A stretch of DNA of 64,000 nt from Poritiphilus flavus (lineage in GTDB: Bacteria; Bacteroidota; Bacteroidia; Flavobacteriales; Flavobacteriaceae), in contig NZ_WXYO01000005.1 of assembly GCF_009901585.1 (NCBI RefSeq), forward strand, positions 310,001-374,000, in the 5' to 3' direction. The translations under genes were made by a program, and so were the position numbers. The notes under the pieces were generated by a model, which was not told the origin of the DNA, ran no database searches, and saw only the letters and a program-made list of their open reading frames with translations. Each line of letters opens with the position of its first letter. The stretch's first letter is position 1. This document shows, one piece after another, positions 16,854 to 23,882 of this stretch.

Positions 16854-17819
16854 TTATGGATAAAGATTTACCAGATACAGATATAATGGCATTCCCAGCG
16901 TGATGTTAAAGGGAAATGTCACGGCCAGGGCCATGGGAACATAGAGACTGGGGTTAGCCTTTGGAGCCGCTAGCCGCATAGCGGCAGGGACGGCTATATA
17001 AGATGCACTCGCCGCCAGGATCGCGAATAAAAAACGGTTCCCTGTACTGGATGTAAAGGAAGAACTAATGATGGCCACCAGGCATCCATTAATGAGCGGA
17101 GTTATCAGGGCAAATAGCACGGCAAAACGGCCCTTATTCCAGAAGTCCTGCAGCTTTTTGCCACTGGTAATCCCCATGTCCAGAAGGAATACTACCAAAA
17201 AGCCTTTGAAGATATCCGTTGTAAAAGGCTCTATACCCCGGGCTTGTTCGTCGCTTGCAAGATATCCTATCAACAAGCTGCCAAGGATCAGCAATACACT
17301 GCCATTGGTGAGCGAATGATGCAGGACACCGTTGAGTTTCACCGGAGTACCGTTCTTACGTTTGTAATAAGACATTAAAAGCACGCCTACAATAATAGAA
17401 GGGGCTTCCATCAGGGCCATAACAGCCACCATATGGCCGCCAAAATCGATCTTTTCAATTTCAAGAAAGGATACCGCAGTAACAAAGGTCACAGCGCTTA
17501 CCGAACCGTACGAAGCTGCAATGGCCCCGGAATTCTCTACGGAAAACTTCATTCGCAGTATGAAATAGGCGCATATAGGCACTAAAAGGGCAAGCAGTAT
17601 TCCGAACAACAGAGACCATAGGATCTCAAAATCAAACGTGCTATGAGAAAGTTCGAGCCCACCTTTGAACCCAATGGAGAACAAGAGGTAAAGGGCTATG
17701 AATTTTGAGCTGTTGCTCGGGATCTCAAGATCACTTTTTAGTTGTACGGCCAGGATGCCAAGGAAAAAGAATAATAAAGCAGGGTTTTTCAGGTTGTCTA
17801 TCAGGAGGTGTAGATCCAT
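16854..17819 (-). CDS. SbtA-type sodium-dependent bicarbonate permease
   Basis: 321 aa and about ten hydrophobic segments across the whole length. The sequence fits the SbtA (DUF897) family: LYLLFSIGFKGGLELS near residue 50, AASYGSVSAVTFVTAVSFLE near 105-125, and a related second half (LDMGITSGKKLQDF, ILAASASYIAVPAAMRLAAP), the two inverted halves of this fold. SbtA imports bicarbonate with sodium; in non-photosynthetic bacteria it supplies carboxylases. A small protein starts upstream with a 13-bp gap on the same strand, so they are probably co-transcribed. No SbtB (PII-like) gene is recognisable nearby. Substrate is assigned by family only. Confidence 0.85.
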   Translation of the reverse strand: MDLHLLIDNLKNPALLFFFLGILAVQLKSDLEIPSNSSKFIALYLLFSIGFKGGLELSHSTFDFEILWSLLFGILLALLVPICAYFILRMKFSVENSGAIAASYGSVSAVTFVTAVSFLEIEKIDFGGHMVAVMALMEAPSIIVGVLLMSYYKRKNGTPVKLNGVLHHSLTNGSVLLILGSLLIGYLASDEQARGIEPFTTDIFKGFLVVFLLDMGITSGKKLQDFWNKGRFAVLFALITPLINGCLVAIISSSFTSSTGNRFLFAILAASASYIAVPAAMRLAAPKANPSLYVPMALAVTFPFNITLGMPLYLYLVNLYP

Positions 17820-17832
17820 ATAGAATTTTGCA

Positions 17833-18219
17833 TTAGTTAGTATGTGGTTTGGGTATGCGTTCCCGTAGTTTGATGTCGATCAGGCTGTCAATCACAATTT
17901 CCAGGCCGTCATTCCGCGCCTGGACTACCAGGTCTTTGATATGTTGTTTGGCTTCTTTTAGTTCCGCGATCCGGCGCTCGGAGCGCTGGTTGTCTTCTGC
18001 TTGCCTGTCACGGAGGTTCAATGCCTGAACGGTGTGGAATTTAATTTTGTCATTGAGCAGGGAAAGGAGAACATCTGCTGCTTCCAGAGGGGAGAATGTG
18101 CCTTCAACAAGCACTATTCTATCACTTTTAATCAAGCCATTCTTAGCTTCTTTAGCGGCTGAAGACTTCTTTAAACTTTGTCTACCGGCTTTAACCCATC
18201 GAATAAGCCTGTTTTCCAT
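17833..18219 (-). CDS. Small conserved protein A beside SbtA, paralogue of 18912-19202
   Basis: 128 aa, soluble. After a basic N-terminal extension (about 35 aa) it has a domain shared with the 96-aa protein at 18912-19202: V-E/D-GTFSP-x-EA-x-DV-x-x-SL then DKI-x-FH-x-x-Q, then a charged helix (RRIAELKEAKQHIKDLV) and a C-terminal RNDGLEIVID strand. I cannot name the family. It starts the SbtA operon (13 bp before the permease). A regulatory subunit acting on the transporter, as SbtB does in cyanobacteria, is an attractive idea but rests only on neighbourhood. Confidence 0.75.
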   Translation of the reverse strand: MENRLIRWVKAGRQSLKKSSAAKEAKNGLIKSDRIVLVEGTFSPLEAADVLLSLLNDKIKFHTVQALNLRDRQAEDNQRSERRIAELKEAKQHIKDLVVQARNDGLEIVIDSLIDIKLRERIPKPHTN

Positions 18220-18282
18220 AAAGCGTATAGCGGTTTTTGATCTTTGCTGCTATTCGTATTCTGATTGATGATTTTTCACTAT

Positions 18283-18741
18283 CTACAAAGCAAACCGTAC
18301 TCCAAAGCCTTCAGGCACCCCAAGTTGCAGGTATTGTTCACTGCTTTTGAGGTTAACTTTTTTGAACCTATTCCACAAAGAAACCTGCTTTCTTTCAGGC
18401 TGTGTCAGGTCCCACCCCAGAACCGGCTTAACATAGTTTGGGCCGGCTTGCCATATTAAAGGATTCAGGTTGCGTTGTATCCAACTGGCTTCGCCGGCCA
18501 CTGAACTGGTAACTTCAAGGGAGATCATGGTGTTTTCCAGATCTACCGCCCTGTCAGCATCTGCTTCCAGGGTTATGGTGATTTCAAATTCCAAATGCAG
18601 CAGAAGATTGTGTTCACCATAATTGAAATTCTGGGTATAAAACGGGGGTTCTGTATATGAGATTTTGTTCGTTTGTTGACTTTGAATTGTGGTGTGACTT
18701 AGGATCAGGACTGCTATCAAAAGAGAAAATAGTGCTTTCAT
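18283..18741 (-). CDS. Small secreted protein of unknown function
   Basis: 152 aa with a signal peptide (residues 1-21, ending IQSQ). The mature protein is beta-rich (HLEFEITITLEADADRAV, MISLEVTSSVAG), ends in FGVRFAL and could be a small envelope or outer-membrane-associated protein. No recognised domain. It is 64 bp upstream of the SbtA operon gene at 17833-18219 on the same strand and may be transcribed with it. A palindrome sits about 70 bp upstream of its start. Confidence 0.65.
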   Translation of the reverse strand: MKALFSLLIAVLILSHTTIQSQQTNKISYTEPPFYTQNFNYGEHNLLLHLEFEITITLEADADRAVDLENTMISLEVTSSVAGEASWIQRNLNPLIWQAGPNYVKPVLGWDLTQPERKQVSLWNRFKKVNLKSSEQYLQLGVPEGFGVRFAL

Positions 18742-18808
18742 GGTGTGTATTTTTTACCTTGCTTATTTCTCTTAAGATAACACCATTTTATCATTTATTT
18801 TTATTTAT

Positions 18809-18826
18809 ATGTTTAATGCTAAACAT
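18809..18826. promoter_or_regulatory. Palindromic candidate operator upstream of the secreted-protein gene
   Basis: ATGTTTA (18809-18815), 4-nt centre, TAAACAT (18820-18826): a perfect inverted repeat 68 bp upstream of the minus-strand gene starting at 18741. It contains a T-N11-A arrangement, as in LysR-type binding sites, and a LysR gene lies less than 1 kb away. Confidence 0.4.
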
Positions 18827-18911
18827 AACGAAAAATTATTGAAATAGTACTGGCATTTCGTATGCCAGAAAGCCCTTTGCCAGGAGTCCTGTAGAAATAC
18901 GGCCGGTTTTC

Positions 18912-19202
18912 TCAGACCAGTGATATCTCCAACACGCCATTTATCCTCAATTCGAGGCCGGCATTCCGAATACTGGAAATAAATTCCTTGGCTACCTTCT
19001 TTTCTTCTTCAAGTTCGTGGATACGATGGTCCGGATAATAGGTATCCGCATCGCGATTTCCTTCACACCAGGCCAGTCTTTGCAGTTTGTGAAAGTTGAT
19101 TTTCTGGTCTATCAAAGAAGTTATAACATCTTGGGCTTCTGAAGGAGAAAAGGTGCCGTCTACCAGTTGAATTTTCTGTGCTACTTTTGTCATTGTTTCC
19201 AT
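18912..19202 (-). CDS. Small conserved protein B, paralogue of 17833-18219
   Basis: 96 aa, soluble, acidic. It shares with the 128-aa protein the pattern VDGTFSPSEAQDVITSL..DQKINFHKLQ, then HRIHELEEEKKVAKEFI and RNAGLELRINGVLEI, without the basic N-terminal extension. Family not recognised. The two paralogues flank the small secreted protein gene, so the block looks like one duplicated unit associated with the bicarbonate permease. Confidence 0.75.
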   Translation of the reverse strand: METMTKVAQKIQLVDGTFSPSEAQDVITSLIDQKINFHKLQRLAWCEGNRDADTYYPDHRIHELEEEKKVAKEFISSIRNAGLELRINGVLEISLV

Positions 19203-19249
19203 TTTTAATATTTTAAAGGGTTTCAGGGGAGTTTATATGGATTGATAGT

Positions 19250-19513
19250 TTATTTAAGATTTGGACTATTACTGAATTTGGCTTTTAAAAGCAAGAGGCC
19301 AAAAACGATACAAGAGACAATCAGGATCTTATCTAAGAACAAATTACCTTGTGATAACGAAAGAATTATCAGTGCGGCAAAAAAAATCGCAGCCAATATT
19401 AGGTTGCGAGCTTCTTGTCTGATTGCGATCCTTGCTTTTTTGTTTTTTGCGTCGGACAGGCCCTCAGTTCTAACAGTTTTGGAGGCGCTGCCTTTTACGG
19501 TGTTGGCGATCAT
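19250..19513 (-). CDS. Small two-helix membrane protein, divergent from the LysR gene
   Basis: About 87 aa from the first ATG (MIANTVKGSASKTVR). A basic N-terminal segment is followed by two hydrophobic helices (NLILAAIFFAALIILSL and ILIVSCIVFGLLLL) and a short basic tail. An upstream TTG at 19541-19543 would add 10 residues. The opposite strand is also open here, but the minus-strand reading has the more natural hydrophobic pattern and the divergent position typical of LysR targets. Function unknown. Confidence 0.5.
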   Translation of the reverse strand: MIANTVKGSASKTVRTEGLSDAKNKKARIAIRQEARNLILAAIFFAALIILSLSQGNLFLDKILIVSCIVFGLLLLKAKFSNSPNLK

Positions 19514-19574
19514 AATATGTATTGCGTTTAAAATTCGGTACAAAGATCAGTCAAAGAAGTCATATATTTTTATT

Positions 19575-19582
19575 TATCTTTG
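19575..19582 (+). promoter_or_regulatory. Bacteroidota -7 element before the LysR gene
   Basis: TATCTTTG matches TAnnTTTG and lies 24 bp before the ATG at 19607. No convincing -33 TTG is visible at the normal distance, which could mean activator-dependent expression. Confidence 0.45.
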
Positions 19583-19606
19583 TTATATAAAACATTTAGA
19601 AAATTT

Positions 19607-20530
19607 ATGAACTACACTTTGCACCAGCTTCAGATCTTCCTGAAGATTGCTCAAAACCAGAGTATTACCAAGGCTTCAGAGGAACTTCACCTGACCCAGC
19701 CGGCAGTCTCAATTCAGCTCAAAAACTTCCAGGATCAATTTGCTATCCCGCTTACCGAGGTGGTTGGAAGGAAACTATTTATTACAGAATTCGGTAAAGA
19801 AATTGCCAGGGCGGCCGAAAAGATCCTGAATGAAGTACATGCGATCAACTATAAAACACTGTCCTATGAAGGGCAGCTGGCAGGTCGACTCAAGATCTCG
19901 GTAGTTTCGACGGGAAAATATGTCATGCCCTATTTTATTACGGACTATATCGGGAAACACAAGGGATTGGATCTGGTTATGGACGTGACCAATAAAACTA
20001 AGGTTGTGGAGAGCCTGGGCAACAACGAAGTAGATTTTGCACTGGTTTCTGTGTTGCCAGAACGCCTTAAGATCGATCGTGTGGAGCTGATGGAAAACAA
20101 GCTGTTCCTCGTGGGCAACGCCCGTCCATTAAAGGCTGAAAACCTAAGCAAAAAAAGACTTTTCGAAGAGTTACCGCTGATTTATCGCGAGCCAGGCTCT
20201 GCCACCCGTAATGCCATGGAAAGTTTTATTACCAGGAACAGATTGCCGGTGCGGAAAAAGATCGAACTTACGTCTAATGAGGCCGTAAAACAAGCGGTGA
20301 TCGCTGGAATAGGATATTCCATCATGCCCCTCATAGGCATAAAGAACGAGTTGCTTAACGGAGACTTGAGGATTATCCCCGTAAAGGGATTGCCCATTAG
20401 TACTACCTGGAATATTATCTGGCTAAGAGCCAAAAAACTCTCTCCCGCTGCCAAGGCCTTTTTAGATTATCTTGACAGCGAAAAAGAGCATATTATCCGT
20501 GACCGCTTTGGGTGGGTCAGTGCTTATTGA
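19607..20530 (+). CDS. LysR-family transcriptional regulator
   Basis: 307 aa from MNYTLHQLQIF; I prefer this ATG to in-frame codons upstream because LysR proteins begin right at this helix. Winged-helix DNA-binding domain at residues 1-60 (ITKASEELHLTQPAVSIQLKNF), then a substrate-binding domain (about 90-300; KISVVSTGKYVMPYFI, GIGYSIMPLIGI). Close in pattern to the CbbR/CmpR branch that controls carbon fixation and bicarbonate transport genes. With SbtA nearby, control of the bicarbonate cluster is a reasonable inference. It is divergent from the small membrane protein and convergent with the secreted protein at 20561. Confidence 0.9.
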   Translation: MNYTLHQLQIFLKIAQNQSITKASEELHLTQPAVSIQLKNFQDQFAIPLTEVVGRKLFITEFGKEIARAAEKILNEVHAINYKTLSYEGQLAGRLKISVVSTGKYVMPYFITDYIGKHKGLDLVMDVTNKTKVVESLGNNEVDFALVSVLPERLKIDRVELMENKLFLVGNARPLKAENLSKKRLFEELPLIYREPGSATRNAMESFITRNRLPVRKKIELTSNEAVKQAVIAGIGYSIMPLIGIKNELLNGDLRIIPVKGLPISTTWNIIWLRAKKLSPAAKAFLDYLDSEKEHIIRDRFGWVSAY

Positions 20531-20560
20531 TCATAAGAGCATAAGCTATTGGCCTATGAC

Positions 20561-20953
20561 CTATTGGACCACTATAGCCTCCTTCTTTGGCGGTGTCCAC
20601 AATTTGATTTCACCTGCCTGAAGTGCCTCATCAGCACTGGCTTTGACGCTTCTCAGCACTCTGAAAAATTTGCGTCCGTCCTTCCTCTTGAGTACGATTT
20701 CCGCAGACCCGGAGCGGCCGTAATTTACCTGATCAACATAAACCTGGGTTCCCGGAAGATCTTTCATCCGTGGTATAGCCCCCTTTTTGATCAGGAAGTT
20801 TTTTCGGGGGAAATGAATGTGTTGATAGTCTTGCCCTGTAGGGGTGCCAAGGACAAATACTTGTCCTTCGGAGAACTGTAATTCGCTTTCCTGTGCCTGG
20901 CTTGTGAAGCTGAGTAGGAAAAGCGCAGCGATTAGTAAAGCTGTTTTTCTCAT
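20561..20953 (-). CDS. Small secreted protein, paralogue of 20993-21400
   Basis: 130 aa with a signal peptide (1-20, ending SQAQ). The mature part contains FPRKNFLIKKGAIPRMKDLPGTQVYV and then EIVLKRKDGRKFFR, both mirrored in the next gene (FPEKRFVLQINDLNSLRHLG, IRLSLRREDGRDFFN). Family not recognised; probably periplasmic or surface-located. It is the second gene of a two-gene minus-strand unit, 39 bp after its paralogue. Confidence 0.7.
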   Translation of the reverse strand: MRKTALLIAALFLLSFTSQAQESELQFSEGQVFVLGTPTGQDYQHIHFPRKNFLIKKGAIPRMKDLPGTQVYVDQVNYGRSGSAEIVLKRKDGRKFFRVLRSVKASADEALQAGEIKLWTPPKKEAIVVQ

Positions 20954-20992
20954 TTTGTTTATTATTAAAAGGTTATGTGTGTTCTGCCTCTA

Positions 20993-21400
20993 TTAGTTAG
21001 ATTCAGGGGAACTCTCCTCTTCTCCCGGCTCATACCGGGTTAGGGGTTTGATGGTACCTGTCAGGGTGGGGAAGGTGTTAAAGAAGTCCCTGCCATCCTC
21101 TCTGCGGAGGCTAAGCCGGATCTTCCCATCGCTGGTAGAACTCCAATTATCTATAAGGAGCATATTGCCGTAAACGTTAAGGGAGTTTCCAAGATGACGC
21201 AGGCTATTAAGATCGTTTATCTGTAAAACAAAACGCTTTTCGGGAAATTTCAACTGCTTTGACAGACCTCCGGTGGATACTTCAACACTTTGAAATTCGT
21301 CAAACTGGAATTCAACCCATTGCTGAGCGTTCGCCGGACTAAGGAAGGCCACCAGCAGTGCTAGTGAGAAGCTTATTCTTAACAGTTTTACTATCATCAT
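20993..21400 (-). CDS. Small secreted protein, paralogue of 20561-20953
   Basis: 135 aa with a signal peptide (about 1-25, ending ANAQ) and a short acidic C-terminal tail (EPGEEESSPESN). It shares the LSLRREDGRDFF segment and the FPEKRF start with its neighbour, so the pair is a tandem duplication. No catalytic motif seen. It is divergent from the TetR gene (131 bp between starts), so the TetR operator region may also control this pair. Confidence 0.7.
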   Translation of the reverse strand: MMIVKLLRISFSLALLVAFLSPANAQQWVEFQFDEFQSVEVSTGGLSKQLKFPEKRFVLQINDLNSLRHLGNSLNVYGNMLLIDNWSSTSDGKIRLSLRREDGRDFFNTFPTLTGTIKPLTRYEPGEEESSPESN

Positions 21401-21469
21401 CGTTCAAAAATTCACTAACTTAAAGCAATATAAAGTTAATAAATCAAAAGAACTACTAACGTTAAACAA

Positions 21470-21511
21470 AAGTTAAACTATTAGCTTTTGATAGTAATAC
21501 TATTATTTTTG
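21470..21511 (+). promoter_or_regulatory. TetR promoter with overlapping palindromic operator
   Basis: AAGTTAAACTATTA (21470-21483) and GATAGTAATACTATTA (21490-21505), a near-perfect palindrome around ATAGTA-A-TACTAT. It overlaps the -7 element TATTTTTG (21504-21511), 20 bp before the ATG. The overlap suggests repression of its own operon by the TetR protein. The motif pair recurs at 16815-16850. Confidence 0.6.
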
Positions 21512-21530
21512 TCACCGAAAGAAACGGATC

Positions 21531-22217
21531 ATGAAACATTTATTAAAGACTTTTAAGATCGCAGTGAATGAGAAAACGTATGTAAAGGACCCTGATTCTT
21601 CAGAACTCGGGAAAAAGATCGTGGAAAACAGTATTCTTATGATCCAGGAGATGGGTTTTGAAAGTTTCACTTTTAAAAAGTTGGGGGATAAGATCGGATC
21701 CAACGAAAGCTCTATATACCGTTATTTTGAGAATAAACACAAGTTATTGTTATATCTCACCTCATGGTATTGGGGTTGGTTGGAGTATCAGCTGGTTTTT
21801 TCGACCAACAGTATTTCCGATCCAGAAGAAAAACTGGAAAAAGCGATTGCCCTGATAACCAGACCTGTTGAAATGGATGCGTCATTTGAGCATATCAATG
21901 AAATGCTCCTGCATCAAATTGTGGTAAACGAATACTCCAAATCTTATCTGACCAAAGAAGTGGATACTGAAAACAAGGAGGGGTATTTTGAAATTTACAA
22001 AAGACTCATTACCCGAATGTTTGAGATGATCGTGGCTGTGAACAAGGATTATCCTTACCCCCATAGCCTGGCGAGTACAGTACTGGAAGGGGTATTACAT
22101 CAATATTTCCTGAGAGAGCATTTCCCAACCCTAACGGATTGTAACAATCAGGTAACTCCAACTCAATATTTTACCCATTTGGTTTTTAACTCACTAAAAG
22201 CTAGCACTTATGGCTAA
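21531..22217 (+). CDS. TetR-family transcriptional regulator of the export operon
   Basis: 228 aa. Helix-turn-helix near residues 35-75 (MGFESFTFKKLGDKIGSNES, SIYRYFENKHKLLLYL), the standard TetR N-terminus, preceded by an extension of about 25 aa. The C-terminal ligand-binding part is helical and diverged. Its stop overlaps the ABC gene start by 8 bp (ATGGCTAA), so regulator and transporter are translated from one mRNA. The likely role is ligand-relieved repression of this operon. Confidence 0.9.
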   Translation: MKHLLKTFKIAVNEKTYVKDPDSSELGKKIVENSILMIQEMGFESFTFKKLGDKIGSNESSIYRYFENKHKLLLYLTSWYWGWLEYQLVFSTNSISDPEEKLEKAIALITRPVEMDASFEHINEMLLHQIVVNEYSKSYLTKEVDTENKEGYFEIYKRLITRMFEMIVAVNKDYPYPHSLASTVLEGVLHQYFLREHFPTLTDCNNQVTPTQYFTHLVFNSLKASTYG

Positions 22218-23877
22218 AACGATTTTAACGGCCTGGCAACGCCTAATCGGGCTGTTGCAGCTAGATAAAAGAGATGTCTTTCAGGTCTTTTATTACGCTA
22301 TCTTCGCAGGAGTGGTGAATCTCTCCCTCCCGCTTGGAATACAGGCCATTATAAATCTGATCCAGGGAGCGCAGATCAGTACCTCCTGGGTCATACTAGT
22401 CATACTGGTAACCCTTGGGGTTGGATTTGTAGGTCTGCTGCAACTCATGCAGATACGTATCATAGAGAACGTCCAGCAGAAAATTTTTACCCGCTCTTCA
22501 TTTGAATTCGCATATAGATTTCCGAAGATCCAAATGAGTGAGCTGCGCAATTACTATCCACCTGAGCTGGCAAATCGCTTTTTTGATACCCTGACAGTCC
22601 AAAAATCCCTTTCCAAAGTGCTGATTGATTTTCCTTCGGCCCTTTTACAGATCATATTTGGCCTGTTGCTCCTATCCTTCTATCATCCGTTCTTTATTAT
22701 TTACGGTATCCTTTTGTTGCTGTTGATCTACATAGTCTTCAAATACACAGCCCAAAGGGGCTTGGATACCAGTCTTGACGAGTCTAAGAACAAATACAAA
22801 GTGGCTCACTGGCTGCAGGAGGTAGCGCGTTCCATAATCAGTTTCAAATTATCCGGGAAAACTTCTCATGCCCTAGATAAGAATGACACCCTGGTAGCGG
22901 ACTACCTTACAGCCCGTGAAAGTCACTTCAGGATACTGGTATTACAGTTTATCCAGATGATCGGGTTTAAAGTACTGGTAACTGCCGGGCTTCTACTTAT
23001 AGGAGGGATACTGGTACTTAACCAGGAAATGAATATCGGCCAATTCGTGGCGGCTGAGATCATTATACTTTTGGTCATCAGTTCTGTTGAAAAACTCATC
23101 CTGGGGCTCGAAACCTTTTACGACCTGTTGACTTCCCTCGAGAAATTAGGGCAGGTGGTAGACAAAGAACTGGAGCCTCAGCAAGGCGAAAAGCCCTTCG
23201 GTGAAAATGACGGGTTTACAGTTCAATTGGATAAGATCACCTACCGTGTGCCTGAGCATACCAAGAAGATCATTGACGAACTTTCTTTAACCATCACACC
23301 TACCTGTACCATACTGTTACAGGGACAGGCCGGGTCGGGAAAAACCACCCTGCTTAGGTTGATTGCAGGCATTATCACCCCGGATGAGGGCAATATCTAC
23401 GTCAATGATGTCTCCCTTCTAGGTGTCAATCTGAATTATTACCGATCGCACCTGGGACAATCACTTACAGAGGAATCCCCATTTGAAGGCACCCTTTTGA
23501 ACAATATTACTTTTGGAGATAAAACCATCGCTCAAAAAGAAGTGTACTGGGCGCTTGAGAACGTTGGCCTTACTTCGTTCGTAAAAGAGCAACCTCAGGG
23601 GTTAAAGACCATACTCTACCCTGAAGGTCAGCAAATCCCCTATACGGTGACTAAGAAAATAGTCCTGGCCAGAAGTATTGTAAGGAAGCCAAAATTACTG
23701 ATACTCAAGGATCCCCTGGACCAATTCGGGCCGGAAGAATCCGAAAGGATCATGGATTTTCTGACTGACCCATCACAACCCTGGGCCTTGGTTGTTGTAA
23801 GCCAGAACCCTATGTGGAAAGGAAAATGCGGCAGGGTTATAACTATGGAACAAGGAAAGATCGTTAACGAAACCTGA
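22210..23877 (+). CDS. Type I secretion ABC protein with degenerate ATPase motifs
   Basis: 555 aa. Transmembrane domain with about six helices (25-300), then a nucleotide-binding domain. Walker A is intact (GQAGSGKTT, 372-380) and a Q-loop Gln is present (HLGQSLTEESPFEGTLL, Gln417). The LSGGQ signature is not recognisable (QQIPYTVTKK, about 474-483), Walker B reads LLILKDP where DE is expected (about 496-502), and the switch His region reads VVSQNP. No C39 peptidase domain. The HlyD and TolC genes follow directly, so it forms the inner-membrane part of a tripartite exporter. ATP turnover may be impaired or need a partner subunit; the motif loss could also be a family feature. Confidence 0.88.
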   Translation: MAKTILTAWQRLIGLLQLDKRDVFQVFYYAIFAGVVNLSLPLGIQAIINLIQGAQISTSWVILVILVTLGVGFVGLLQLMQIRIIENVQQKIFTRSSFEFAYRFPKIQMSELRNYYPPELANRFFDTLTVQKSLSKVLIDFPSALLQIIFGLLLLSFYHPFFIIYGILLLLLIYIVFKYTAQRGLDTSLDESKNKYKVAHWLQEVARSIISFKLSGKTSHALDKNDTLVADYLTARESHFRILVLQFIQMIGFKVLVTAGLLLIGGILVLNQEMNIGQFVAAEIIILLVISSVEKLILGLETFYDLLTSLEKLGQVVDKELEPQQGEKPFGENDGFTVQLDKITYRVPEHTKKIIDELSLTITPTCTILLQGQAGSGKTTLLRLIAGIITPDEGNIYVNDVSLLGVNLNYYRSHLGQSLTEESPFEGTLLNNITFGDKTIAQKEVYWALENVGLTSFVKEQPQGLKTILYPEGQQIPYTVTKKIVLARSIVRKPKLLILKDPLDQFGPEESERIMDFLTDPSQPWALVVVSQNPMWKGKCGRVITMEQGKIVNET

Positions 23878-23882
23878 AAGAG

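Noticed and set aside
19242-19610. Plus-strand open frame of 122 codons
   Set aside because: It overlaps the start of LysR and competes with the minus-strand small membrane protein, which has clearer helices and a better position.
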